This document shows, piece after piece, positions 16,510 through 25,004 of a DNA stretch of 64,000 nt. The translations under genes were made by a program, and so were the position numbers. Positions within the stretch are counted from its first letter, which is position 1. The number at the start of each line of letters is the position of its first letter. This DNA is from Pseudomonas asiatica (GTDB lineage Bacteria; Pseudomonadota; Gammaproteobacteria; Pseudomonadales; Pseudomonadaceae): NCBI RefSeq assembly GCF_009932335.1, contig NZ_BLJF01000003.1, positions 868,001 to 932,000 of the forward strand, given 5' to 3'. The notes beneath the pieces were generated by a model. It made no database searches and was not told where the DNA came from. It saw only the letters and a program-made list of their open reading frames with translations.

Positions 16510-17097
16510 TCAGCTCACACGGCTGATTTCAACCAGGCGATCGGAACCACCCTCGGCAACACGGCCAGTACGTTCGATCAGGCGATCGGAACCACCCTCG
16601 GCAACGCGGCCAGTACGTTCGATCAGGCGATCGGAACCACCCTCGGCAACGCGGCCAGTACGTTCGATCAGGCGATCGGAGCCACCCTCGGCAACGCGGC
16701 CAGTACGTTCGATCAGGCGATCGGAGCCACCCTCTGCAACGCGGCCAGTACGTTCGATCAGGCGATCGGAGCCACCTTCGGCAACGCGGCCAGTACGTTC
16801 GATCAGGCGATCGGAGCCACCCTCGGCAACGCGGCCAGTACGTTCAATCAGGCGATCGGAGCCACCCTCGGCAACGCGGCCACTACGTTCGATCAGGCGA
16901 TCGGAGCCACCTTCGGCAACGCGGGCACTACGTTCGATCAGGCGATCAGCACCACCTTCAGCAACGGTCTTCAGCGGCTGGGCGATTTCAGCAGCGCTGG
17001 AGCGTGATTCGGCGGTCAGGTGTTGCTCGTCGGCTGGCAGGGCAAAAGCGTTGGCAGCCAGGATGGACAGGGTCAGGGTCAGCAGATGGCGTTTCAT
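16510..17097 (-). CDS. Exported protein of ten tandem 15-residue repeats
   Basis: The product has 195 residues: a signal peptide (cleavage near AANAFA, residue 19), a 25-residue linker rich in Ala, Ser and Glu, then nine full copies of VAEGGSDRLIERTGR-like units and one variant final unit ending in ISRVS. The first two copies differ slightly (ADRLIERSAR, SDRLIERSGR); the middle ones are identical in protein. There are no cysteines in the mature part and no membrane anchor. The Arg/Glu pattern suggests a charged, regularly folded periplasmic or secreted rod. I do not recognise a function. A good AGGAG precedes the ATG. A terminator follows. Confidence 0.8.
   Translation of the reverse strand: MKRHLLTLTLSILAANAFALPADEQHLTAESRSSAAEIAQPLKTVAEGGADRLIERSARVAEGGSDRLIERSGRVAEGGSDRLIERTGRVAEGGSDRLIERTGRVAEGGSDRLIERTGRVAEGGSDRLIERTGRVAEGGSDRLIERTGRVAEGGSDRLIERTGRVAEGGSDRLIERTGRVAEGGSDRLVEISRVS
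16513..16965. repeat. 45-bp coding tandem repeat, about ten copies
   Basis: The repeat domain of the exported protein is a DNA tandem array with 45-base period. The units are nearly identical at the base level, with scattered changes such as CCCTCGG/CCTTCGG and GGAACC/GGAGCC. Such uniformity points to recent expansion or gene conversion and to length variation between strains. Confidence 0.92.
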
Positions 17098-17438
17098 GAT
17101 TTCGGTGCTCCTCTCGGGGGCTGGAAAGTGGGTACGGAGCCAATGCTACGCCGCGTAACGCCAGAGAGAAGTTCATACGGGTAATGGTAACAATCGACCG
17201 TATTGATAGAGATTTGAAACTGCTCTAGAAAGCACTTTACAGGCCGTTAGATGGCAATTTGATGGTGCTTTTTGCAGGTAACACGCACGGTCTGGCGCGA
17301 CGATTTGCTGAGCAAAAGGCCAGGAAAAACTTCGCTATCATGGCGCCATCGATAAAACCCCACGGGTTTTCATCAGTCCGAGATATTGAGTGCCACCGCT
17401 GCACCTGTTCTGTGCCATACCGCAAGGAGAATCACGCA

Positions 17439-19505
17439 ATGACGCGTCGCGCCAGAATCCTCGTCTGGACCTTCACCAGCCTGCTGACCCTGCTGGCGAT
17501 CCTGGTGGTGGTGATTGCCACCTTCGACTGGAACCGCGTCAAGCCCCTGCTCAACGAGAAAGTCTCCGAGGCCCTGCAGCGGCCCTTCGCGATCAATGGC
17601 AACCTTGCCGTGGACTGGCGCACCGAACCAGAAGAGGGGGGCTGGCGTGCCTGGGTGCCCTGGCCGCACTTCATTGCCGAAGACCTGACCCTGGGCAACC
17701 CCGAGTGGCTCAAGGAACCGAAGATGGTCGGCCTGGAGCGCGTGGCGTTCCGCCTGGCGCCGCTGCCGCTGCTGTTCCAGCAGATCAGCATCCCGCGCAT
17801 CGACCTGACCAAGCCCACAGCCAGCCTCACCCGCCTGGCCGATGGCCGCGCCAACTGGGCCTTCGACTTCGGCCCCAAGGATGAAAACGCAGAGCCTTCC
17901 AAATGGCAGCTGGACATTGGCGCCATCGGCTTCGACCAGGGCAATGTCAGCTTCGATGACCAAACCCTGAAAACCAGCATGAAGGTGCAGATCGACCCGC
18001 TGGGCAAGCCTGTCCCGTTCAGCGACATCGTCGGCAAGGCCAGCGCCGAGAAGGCCGGTGCCGCGCAGGACTACGCCTTCGGGCTCAAGGCCCAGGGCCG
18101 TTACAAAGGCCAGCCGGTCTCCGGTACCGGCAAGATCGGCGGCCTGCTGGCCCTGCAGGACGCCAGCCAGCCGTTCCCGCTGCAGGCTGACGTGCGCATC
18201 GCCGACACCCATGTGGTGCTTGCCGGCACCCTGACCGACCCGCGCAACCTCGGCGCCCTCGACCTGCGCCTGCGCCTGTCCGGGGCCAGCCTGGGCAACC
18301 TCTACCCGCTGACCGGCGTAACCTTGCCCGACACCCCGGCCTACTCCACCGACGGCCACCTCAGCGCCAACCTGCACGCGGCGCAAGGGGCGACCTTCAA
18401 CTACCAGGGCTTCAACGGCAAGATCGGTGACAGCGATATCCACGGCGACCTGGCCTTCGTTGCCAGCCAGCCACGGCCCAAGCTGTCCGGCAACCTGGTG
18501 TCCAACCAGTTGCTGTTCAAGGACCTGGCGCCGCTGATCGGCGCCGACTCCAACGCCGAGCAGAAGGCCCGTGGGGGTGCCAGCAAACAGCCGGCGGGCA
18601 AGGTGCTGCCGGTGGAAGAGTTCCGCACCGAGCGCTGGCGCACGATGGACGCCGACGTCACCTTCGCCGGCAAGCGCATCGTGCACAGCGCGCAACTGCC
18701 GTTCAACGACCTGTCGGCCCACGTGATCCTGGAGGACGGCCTGCTGCGCCTGGAGCCCCTGCGTTTTGGCGTGGCTGGCGGCAACCTGGCTTCCAGAATC
18801 CGCCTGGATGGGCGCAACGTACCGTTGCAGGGGCGTGCCCGGCTGACGGCGCGTGGCTTCAAGCTCAAGCAGTTGTTCCCCTCCTTTGCGCCGATGCAGA
18901 CCAGCTTCGGTGAGTTGAATGGCGATGCCGATATCACTGGCCGGGGCAACTCGGTGGCCGCCTTGCTGGGCACGGCCAATGGCGACCTGCGCATGCTGAT
19001 CAACGATGGTGCCATCAGCCGCAGCCTGATGGAGATTGCCGGGTTGAACGTGGGCAACTATGTGGTCGGCAAGCTGTTTGGCGATGAGGATGTGAAGATC
19101 AACTGCGCGGCGGCTGACGTGGGTATCAAGGATGGCCTGGCGACCACGCGCCTGTTCATCTTCGATACCGAGAACGCGATCATCTACATCAACGGCACGG
19201 CCAATTTCGCCACGGAGCAGCTGGACCTGAAAATTACCCCCGAATCGAAAGGGTTGCGGCTGTTCTCGCTGCGTTCGCCGCTGTATGTGCGCGGGCCGTT
19301 CGCCAAGCCCAGTGCCGGGGTGCAGGCGGTGCCGCTGGCATTGCGCGGAGCGGGAATGGTGGCGTTGGGCGTGGTTGCCGGGCCGGCGGCGGGGTTGCTG
19401 GCGCTGATTGCGCCTAGCAGCGGGGATGATCCCAACCAGTGCACGCCGCTGTTGCAGCAGATGAAGGCGGGCAAGGCGCCGGCGGTGGTGAAAGAGCGGA
19501 AATAG
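17439..19505 (+). CDS. AsmA family envelope protein
   Basis: A 688-residue protein with one N-terminal membrane segment (about residues 8-30) and a long periplasmic part. The N-terminal AsmA domain shows the DWNRVKPLLNEKVSEALQRP and LTLGNPEWLKEP stretches; the AsmA C-terminal domain includes INDGAISRSLMEIAGLNVG and a hydrophobic tail around residues 640-665. AsmA/TamB-like proteins are thought to bridge inner and outer membranes and carry phospholipids or affect outer-membrane assembly. The ATG at 17439 has a strong AAGGAG. The 341-base divergent gap to the repeat-protein gene holds no other gene I can see. Confidence 0.85.
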   Translation: MTRRARILVWTFTSLLTLLAILVVVIATFDWNRVKPLLNEKVSEALQRPFAINGNLAVDWRTEPEEGGWRAWVPWPHFIAEDLTLGNPEWLKEPKMVGLERVAFRLAPLPLLFQQISIPRIDLTKPTASLTRLADGRANWAFDFGPKDENAEPSKWQLDIGAIGFDQGNVSFDDQTLKTSMKVQIDPLGKPVPFSDIVGKASAEKAGAAQDYAFGLKAQGRYKGQPVSGTGKIGGLLALQDASQPFPLQADVRIADTHVVLAGTLTDPRNLGALDLRLRLSGASLGNLYPLTGVTLPDTPAYSTDGHLSANLHAAQGATFNYQGFNGKIGDSDIHGDLAFVASQPRPKLSGNLVSNQLLFKDLAPLIGADSNAEQKARGGASKQPAGKVLPVEEFRTERWRTMDADVTFAGKRIVHSAQLPFNDLSAHVILEDGLLRLEPLRFGVAGGNLASRIRLDGRNVPLQGRARLTARGFKLKQLFPSFAPMQTSFGELNGDADITGRGNSVAALLGTANGDLRMLINDGAISRSLMEIAGLNVGNYVVGKLFGDEDVKINCAAADVGIKDGLATTRLFIFDTENAIIYINGTANFATEQLDLKITPESKGLRLFSLRSPLYVRGPFAKPSAGVQAVPLALRGAGMVALGVVAGPAAGLLALIAPSSGDDPNQCTPLLQQMKAGKAPAVVKERK

Positions 19506-19507
19506 CA

Positions 19508-19629
19508 GGGGGCCGCTTCGCGGCCCATCGCGACACAAGGCCGCTCCTACAGGGAATCGCGCAAATCTGCCGAGACGTGATCCCTCTGTAGGAGCGGCCT
19601 TGTGTCGCGATGGGGCGCAAAGCGCCCCC
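19508..19629. repeat. REP pair, CGACACAAGGCCGCTCC type
   Basis: An inverted pair of the ACAAGGCCGC type starts immediately after the AsmA stop and reaches the end of the convergent ferritin gene. Confidence 0.9.
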
Positions 19630-19634
19630 AGCAA

Positions 19635-20165
19635 TTACAAGCCTTGCAACAGGTCGGACATATCGTCCGCGTGCTCTTCTTCCTGCGCGAGGATGTCTTC
19701 AAAAATCCGCCGCGTGGTCGGATCTTTATCCCCAATGTACCGAATGATCTCGCGATAGCTATCGATGGCGATCCGCTCCGCCACCAGGTCTTCCAGCACC
19801 ATCTCCTTCAATGAAGTGCCCGCCACATATTGGGCATGAGACCGCTTGCTCAGGTTGTCCGGGTTGAAATCCGGCTCTCCACCTAACTGCACGATCCGTT
19901 CGGCAAGCTTGTCGGCGTGCTCGGCTTCCTGATTGGCATGCTCGAGGAATTCATCGGCAGCCACGCTGGCCTTGATGCCGCTGGCCATGAAGTAGTGACG
20001 CTTGTAGCGCAGCACGCAGACCAGTTCGGTGGCCAGTGAATCATTGAGCAGGCGCAGGATCTGTTGGCGATCAGCATCGTAACCCTCGGTCACCGCGCCT
20101 TGCTCGACATGCTGACGGGCACGTTCGCGCAGGGTTTGTACATCGGTCAGTTCATTCGCATTCAT
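19635..20165 (-). CDS. Ferritin-like (bacterioferritin/Dps-type) protein
   Basis: A four-helix ferritin-like protein of about 176 residues. Metal ligands are visible as LATELVCVLRYKRHYF, EFLEHANQEAEHADKLAERI (E-x2-H pair) and DILAQEEEHADDM (E-x2-H pair), the two-half diiron pattern. It probably stores or detoxifies iron. I chose the ATG at 20165 with AGGAG at seven bases; ATGs at 20171 and 20195 are also in frame. It is followed in the opposite direction by the AsmA unit and preceded by osmE on the same strand. Confidence 0.82.
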   Translation of the reverse strand: MNANELTDVQTLRERARQHVEQGAVTEGYDADRQQILRLLNDSLATELVCVLRYKRHYFMASGIKASVAADEFLEHANQEAEHADKLAERIVQLGGEPDFNPDNLSKRSHAQYVAGTSLKEMVLEDLVAERIAIDSYREIIRYIGDKDPTTRRIFEDILAQEEEHADDMSDLLQGL

Positions 20166-20213
20166 GTTCATCTCCTGGAACATCAGGGTGGTCATGGATA
20201 TGGCCTGGAAGGC

Positions 20214-20555
20214 TTAGGCGCCGTGGACGGCGTCGCTGTCTTCTTCGCGTTGTTTGCAAGTCTTGAAGCCCTTGGCGTCGACATGGCCGGTGGCGTCGAA
20301 GCGCACGTAGTAGGGCTGCTGGTGGCCATCGTGGTTGAGGATGTAGTCGTTGCAGGTGCCGCCATGGGGGAGGTCGATGACGTTGGACGGACTGCCGCCG
20401 ATGGCGATGACTTTCTGCATGGTCATGCCTTTTTCCACCTGCTTGACCAGCGGCTCGTCGCGGTAGGTGACGTAGTCCACCGGGTTTTCCGGGCGGCTGC
20501 CGCAGGCAGCGAGGGTGGCGCTTGCCAGAAGGATTGCCAGGGTCTGCTTGTACAT
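20214..20555 (-). CDS. osmE: OsmE-like osmotically inducible lipoprotein
   Basis: A 113-residue lipoprotein: the signal peptide MYKQTLAILLASATLAACGS has a lipobox with Cys18. The mature part is a single OmlA/SmpA-like fold (VEKGMTMQKVIAIGGSPSN) with conserved CNDYIL and RFDATGHVDAKGF. Length and sequence match OsmE, an outer-membrane lipoprotein induced by osmotic stress. AAGGAG precedes the ATG. The end lies 49 bases before the ferritin-like gene on the same strand, so a joint stress transcript is possible. Confidence 0.87.
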   Translation of the reverse strand: MYKQTLAILLASATLAACGSRPENPVDYVTYRDEPLVKQVEKGMTMQKVIAIGGSPSNVIDLPHGGTCNDYILNHDGHQQPYYVRFDATGHVDAKGFKTCKQREEDSDAVHGA

Positions 20556-20678
20556 GGTCCCGCTCCTTGCAAAGGGTATGTGTGGTTTGGAACCGCAGCG
20601 CGCGCCGGGAGTTCGATTGCGATGGTCATCAAGGCCGCTGTAGTGTTGGCCGGTCGTCCACGGAAAGGGGCTGGGGCA

Positions 20679-21569
20679 ATGCAGCAGGAATTGGCCACGC
20701 GATACCCGTTGGTGCTGGTGCCGGGCATGCTCGGTTTTGTCCGGGTAGTGCTCTACCCCTACTGGTTCGGCATCGTGCCGGCCCTGCGCCAGGGCGGGGC
20801 GCAGGTGTTCCCGGTGCAGGTTTCGCCACTGCATTCCAGCGAGGTGCGCGGCGAGCAGTTGCTGGCCATCATCGAAGACATCTGCCTGCGCACCGGAGCG
20901 GAAAAGGTCAACCTCATCGGCCACAGCCAGGGTGCCCTGAGCGCGCGCTACGCGGCTGCCAGGCGGCCCGGGCGGGTGGCTTCGGTCACTTCGGTGGCGG
21001 GGCCCAACCATGGCTCGGAACTGGCCGACTACCTGGAGCGTACGGCACCGGGCGATTCCCCGCAGGGGCGCATCCTGAAGGCTGTGCTGCATGGCTTGGC
21101 CGTGCTGCTGGTGTGGCTGGAAACCGGCTGGCGCCGCGACCCGCTGCCGGTGGATGTACACGCCTCGCACCAGTCGTTGACCAGCGCCGGGGTGGCGCTG
21201 TTCAACCAGGCTTATCCACAGGGGTTGCCAGACACCTGGGGCGGGGAGGGGGCCTATGAGGTCGATGGCGTGCGTTATTACTCCTGGTCCGGCACCTTGC
21301 AGCCCGGCCTGACCGACCAGCGGCGCAACCGTTTCGACGGCAGCAGCCACTTCTGCCGCCTGTTCGCGCGCAGCTTTGTCAAGGAAAAGGGCTATTGCGA
21401 CGGAATGGTCGGGCGCTTCAGTTCGCACCTGGGGCAGGTGATCGGCGACGATTACCCGCTCGACCACCTGGATATCGTCAACCAGTCGCTTGGTGCGGTG
21501 GGCAAGGGTGCCGAACCGGTGCGGCTGTTCACCGAACATGCCGCCCGGCTCAAGGCGGCAGGGCTCTAG
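20679..21569 (+). CDS. Triacylglycerol lipase of the LipA-like family, no signal peptide
   Basis: A 296-residue alpha/beta hydrolase. The oxyanion region reads YPLVLVPGMLGF, the nucleophile Ser83 sits in LIGHSQGALSARY, the acid in YCDGMVGRFSSHLG, and the His in DYPLDHLDIVNQS, all as in Pseudomonas family I lipases. Those enzymes are usually secreted and need a foldase. Here the protein begins directly with the catalytic domain and no foldase gene is near, so it may act inside the cell or leave by another route. The ATG at 20679 follows a purine-rich stretch. The stop TAG shares the palindrome CTAG with the stop of the convergent next gene. Confidence 0.85.
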   Translation: MQQELATRYPLVLVPGMLGFVRVVLYPYWFGIVPALRQGGAQVFPVQVSPLHSSEVRGEQLLAIIEDICLRTGAEKVNLIGHSQGALSARYAAARRPGRVASVTSVAGPNHGSELADYLERTAPGDSPQGRILKAVLHGLAVLLVWLETGWRRDPLPVDVHASHQSLTSAGVALFNQAYPQGLPDTWGGEGAYEVDGVRYYSWSGTLQPGLTDQRRNRFDGSSHFCRLFARSFVKEKGYCDGMVGRFSSHLGQVIGDDYPLDHLDIVNQSLGAVGKGAEPVRLFTEHAARLKAAGL

Positions 21570-22438
21570 CGACGGATCGGTGTGGTCCAGCGCTCGGCCA
21601 GCACCACGCCCGCCAGGGTCAGCAGGCCGCCGACCAGGTGATAGCGGGCCAGCTGCTCGTCGAGCACCACGGCGGCGATCAGTGCCGTGACCAGCGGCAG
21701 CAGGTTGAAGAACAGCGTGGTGCGGCTGGGCCCCAGGCGGTGCACGGCTTGCATCCACACCAGGGGCGCGATCATCGAGGCCAGCACGCAGGCGTACAGC
21801 ACCAGGCCGACGTTGCGGCTGTTCAGGCCAGTCTTGTCCGACAGCAGGAACAGCGGCAGCAACACGACGATGGCTACCAGCACCTGCAGGTACAGCAGCT
21901 GCATCGGCGGCAGGCGCAGCTGCCATTTCTTCAGCAGGAAGCTGTATAGCGCATAGGCCAGTGTAGCCACGAGCATCAGCAGGTCGCCGCTGTTCAGGCC
22001 TTGTTGCAGCAGGCTGGCGGGGTGGCCGGCGCTGACCACTTCAAGCACGCCGAAAAATGACACCAGCGCGCCCAGCAGGGCACCGTAGCTCAGGCGCTGG
22101 CCCAGCCAGGCGATGGACAATGCCAGTGACATCAGTGGCATCAGCGAAAGGATGATGCCCATGTTGGTGGCGCTGGTGATGCCGGCGGCAAAGTAGGCCA
22201 GGCTCTGGTACAGCGCCATGCCCAGCACGCCCAGCACGAAAACCTTGCCCAGGTGCGGGCGAATGGCCGCGCGATTGCGCCACACGGCGGGCAGCAGGAA
22301 CGGGGTGAACAACAGCGCGGCCAGCAGCCAGCGGTAGAAGCCGATCTCGGCGGGGTAGATGGCGCCGGCGGACATCTTGGTGACCACGGTGTTGCCGGCC
22401 CATATCAGGATGGCGGTCAGGGGGAACAGGTAGTTCAT
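21566..22438 (-). CDS. EamA/DMT family transporter
   Basis: A membrane protein of about 290 residues with ten hydrophobic segments and two EamA repeats (LTAILIWAGNTVVTKMSAG in the first, LYACVLASMIAPLVWMQAVH in the second). The family exports metabolites such as amino acids or purines. The true start is the ATG at 22438; upstream codons run into a REP pair. A divergent AraC-type regulator next door is a natural candidate for controlling it. The substrate cannot be told. Confidence 0.88.
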   Translation of the reverse strand: MNYLFPLTAILIWAGNTVVTKMSAGAIYPAEIGFYRWLLAALLFTPFLLPAVWRNRAAIRPHLGKVFVLGVLGMALYQSLAYFAAGITSATNMGIILSLMPLMSLALSIAWLGQRLSYGALLGALVSFFGVLEVVSAGHPASLLQQGLNSGDLLMLVATLAYALYSFLLKKWQLRLPPMQLLYLQVLVAIVVLLPLFLLSDKTGLNSRNVGLVLYACVLASMIAPLVWMQAVHRLGPSRTTLFFNLLPLVTALIAAVVLDEQLARYHLVGGLLTLAGVVLAERWTTPIRR

Positions 22439-22466
22439 GTAGCAGGTTACTCGTTTTGGACTGATT

Positions 22467-22576
22467 GGGGCTGCTTTGCAGCCCATCGCGACATACAGGT
22501 ATCGCACAGGCCCGGAAGGCAACGCGGGTCCCTGTAGGAGCGGCCTTGTGTCGCGATGGCCTGCGCAGCAGGCCCC
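22467..22576. repeat. REP pair between EamA and AraC genes
   Basis: An ACAAGGCCGC-type REP pair with one decayed arm (22467-22500) and one intact arm (about 22533-22576) occupies most of the divergent promoter region. Confidence 0.82.
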
Positions 22577-22652
22577 GATGGCAGCCATTATCAACTGTCT
22601 GTCCACAAGCCTATACTCCTATCCAGACAACCCACCCCGCAAAGCAGACAGC

Positions 22653-23441
22653 ATGCCGCGCAAATACCTCGATATTCCCCAGTTCACCCGGCTCCCGGCC
22701 CCGGTGTACTTCCGCCACGACGAGTTCGGTGCCGACACCCGCAGCGCCCTGCATCGCCACGCCTGGGGCCAGCTCAACTACACCGCCCACGGCGTGATGC
22801 ACCTGGAGGTAGCTGGCCAGAACTTCCTGTCGCCGCCGCAATACGCCGTGTGGGTACCGCCCGACACCGAACATGGTTGCTACAACCCGCAGGCTATCGT
22901 CTACCGTTCGGTCTACCTGGACCGCAGCCTGTGCGCCGCACTGCCGCAGCAACCGTGCAGCCTGATGATCAGCGACATCCTCAAGGCCATCCTCGCCGAC
23001 TTCGCCCGGCGCGACCTGCGGGTGGCCGAGGGCGAGCGCGACCAGCGCCTGGCGCAGGTGCTGCTCGACCAACTGATGCTGGCGCCCACCCAGGCCTGCT
23101 ACCTGCCGTTTGCCCACAGCGAGGGCTTGCGCCAGGTGCTCGATGCCCTTGGTGCCGAGCCGGGCGACAACCGCCCGCTGGGCGAATGGGCCGCCCAGAT
23201 TCATGTCATCGAACGTACTTTGGCCCGGCAGTTCCTGCGCGAGCTGGGCATCAGTTTTGGTGAATGGCGGCTGCGCCTGCGCTTTTTGCGCGCCATCGAG
23301 GCGCTTGAAGCCGGCCAGCCGATCCAGGCCATCGCCTTCGACCTCGGCTACAGCAGCGCCTCGGCGTTCATCGCCATGTTCCAGCGCCAGGCCCAGTGCA
23401 CGCCCGAGCAATACCGTCGCCAGGCACGGGCAGGGCGTTGA
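22653..23441 (+). CDS. AraC-family transcriptional regulator
   Basis: A 262-residue regulator. The N-terminal cupin-like sensing domain shows HRHAWGQLNYTAHGVMHLEV and WVPPDTEHGCYN. The C-terminal AraC DNA-binding domain has the two helix-turn-helix units (WAAQIHVIERTLARQFLREL, then QAIAFDLGYSSASAFIAMFQ with the usual C-terminal PEQYR). It is divergent from the EamA transporter and probably regulates it. The start is the ATG at 22653, with no strong ribosome site. Confidence 0.9.
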   Translation: MPRKYLDIPQFTRLPAPVYFRHDEFGADTRSALHRHAWGQLNYTAHGVMHLEVAGQNFLSPPQYAVWVPPDTEHGCYNPQAIVYRSVYLDRSLCAALPQQPCSLMISDILKAILADFARRDLRVAEGERDQRLAQVLLDQLMLAPTQACYLPFAHSEGLRQVLDALGAEPGDNRPLGEWAAQIHVIERTLARQFLRELGISFGEWRLRLRFLRAIEALEAGQPIQAIAFDLGYSSASAFIAMFQRQAQCTPEQYRRQARAGR

Positions 23442-23503
23442 GAATTCTTGGCTACACTCAGCTCGACCCCCGTGCATCGGGCGCGGAGCCAAGGAGATAC
23501 TCC

Positions 23504-23791
23504 ATGAAAGTGCTGCAAATCCCCTTACTGGTATTGGCGGTGTTGTTCAGCGCACAAGGCTTCGCCGCCAATACCGCGCAGCAGGAAAAGATGAAAACCT
23601 GCAACGCCGACGCCACCGCCAAGGCCCTCAAAGGCGATGAGCGCAAAGCCTTCATGAGCACCTGCCTGAAGAAGGATGTGCCACAAACCCAGCAAGAGAA
23701 GATGAAAACCTGCAACGCCGACGCCACCACCAAGGCCCTCAAAGGTGACGAACGCAAAGCGTTCATGAGCGACTGCCTGAAGAAGAAATGA
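23504..23791 (+). CDS. psiF: PsiF repeat protein, periplasmic
   Basis: A 95-residue exported protein: signal peptide to about residue 22 (AQGFAA), then two copies of the PsiF module QEKMKTCNADATAKALKGDE...FMSTCLKK, each with two cysteines. PsiF is induced by phosphate starvation in E. coli; its function is unknown. A strong AAGGAG precedes the ATG. The two modules are almost identical at the DNA level, a sign of internal duplication. Confidence 0.88.
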   Translation: MKVLQIPLLVLAVLFSAQGFAANTAQQEKMKTCNADATAKALKGDERKAFMSTCLKKDVPQTQQEKMKTCNADATTKALKGDERKAFMSDCLKKK

Positions 23792-23862
23792 CCTGCGCCT
23801 ATGCCTGCAGACGTAAGGCTGGCAGACTGCGGGTCTTTCCCGTTGTCTGCCGTTGAGGCTGT

Positions 23863-24870
23863 ATGACCTTCACCCCCCGCCAGGTCACCCTGGCCAGCTG
23901 GATCATCGTATTTGCCGGCCTGTTGCTGGCGTTGCCCCTGAAATTGCTGCCAAGCCTGCTGGCCGGCCTGCTGGTGTTCGAGCTGGTCAACATGCTCACG
24001 CCGCGGCTGCAGCCGCTGCTCGCCGGGCAGCGCGCCCGCTGGCTGGCTGTGGCGCTACTTGGCACGCTGGTGGTCAGCACCCTGACCCTGCTGTTTGCCG
24101 GTGCCTTCAGCTTTTTGCTGCACGAGGCGGAAAACCCCGGGGCCTCGCTGGACAAGTTCATGGCCCTGGTGGAGCGCGCCCGTAGCCAGCTGCCGCCGTT
24201 CATCGAAGGCTACCTGCCGGCCAGTGCGGCGGAGTTCAAGGTGGCCATCGGTGACTGGATCAAGAGCCACCTGAGCGACCTGCAGCTGGTGGGCAAGGGT
24301 ATGGCGCACATGTTCGTCACCTTGTTGATCGGCATGATCCTCGGTGCCATAGTCGCCTTGCAGCGCATCCCCGACATATCCCGGCGCAAGCCGCTGGCAG
24401 CGGCGCTGTTCGAGCGCCTGAGCCTGCTGGTGAAGGCGTTTCGCAACATCGTCTTCGCGCAGATCAAGATTTCGCTGCTCAACACTACGTTCACGGGCAT
24501 CTTCCTGGCCGTGGTGCTGCCGATGTTCGACGTGCACCTGCCGCTGACCAAGACGCTGATCGTGCTGACCTTCCTGCTGGGCCTGCTGCCGGTGATCGGC
24601 AACCTGATGTCGAATACCCTGATCACTATCGTCGGCCTGTCGCTGTCGATCTGGGTGGCGGCGGCGGCGCTGGGTTACCTGATCGTCATCCACAAGGTCG
24701 AGTACTTCCTCAACGCGCGGATCGTGGGCGGGCAGATCAGTGCCAAGTCTTGGGAACTGCTGCTGGCGATGCTGGTGTTCGAGGCGGCATTCGGGCTGCC
24801 GGGGGTGGTGGCGGGGCCGATCTACTATGCCTACCTGAAGAGTGAGCTGAAGCGGGCCGAACTGGTCTGA
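23863..24870 (+). CDS. AI-2E family transporter (UPF0118)
   Basis: A 335-residue inner-membrane protein with about eight hydrophobic segments, a periplasmic region around residues 80-150, and the family stretches NTTFTGIFLAVVLPMF and VIGNLMSNTLITIVGLSLSIW. Relatives include the AI-2 exporter TqsA and Na+/H+ antiporter-like members, so transport of a quorum signal should not be assumed. It stands alone between psiF and a REP pair. Confidence 0.85.
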   Translation: MTFTPRQVTLASWIIVFAGLLLALPLKLLPSLLAGLLVFELVNMLTPRLQPLLAGQRARWLAVALLGTLVVSTLTLLFAGAFSFLLHEAENPGASLDKFMALVERARSQLPPFIEGYLPASAAEFKVAIGDWIKSHLSDLQLVGKGMAHMFVTLLIGMILGAIVALQRIPDISRRKPLAAALFERLSLLVKAFRNIVFAQIKISLLNTTFTGIFLAVVLPMFDVHLPLTKTLIVLTFLLGLLPVIGNLMSNTLITIVGLSLSIWVAAAALGYLIVIHKVEYFLNARIVGGQISAKSWELLLAMLVFEAAFGLPGVVAGPIYYAYLKSELKRAELV

Positions 24871-24880
24871 TCTTCACCAG

Positions 24881-24992
24881 CCTGTACCGGCCTCTTCGCG
24901 GGCTTGCCCGCTCCCACAGGTACTGCACAGGCCTTGGGTACTGTGCGGTCCCTGTGGGAGCGGGCAAGCCCGCGAAGAGGCCGGCACAGGCT
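24881..24992. repeat. REP pair, CGCGGGCTTGCCCGCTCCCACAGG type
   Basis: Two inverted copies of CCGGCCTCTTCGCGGGCTTG-type units flank a 35-base centre, between two convergent genes. Confidence 0.9.
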
Positions 24993-25004
24993 GAAGAGCC
25001 TGGC

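Noticed and set aside
16513..16965. Regular 45-bp repeats considered as a CRISPR array
   Set aside because: There are no unique spacers; the repeat is continuous, in frame and encodes a repeated peptide.
17373..19634. Open frame of over 750 codons antisense to the AsmA gene
   Set aside because: It mirrors a clear family member codon for codon, extends through a REP pair, and is an effect of high third-position GC.
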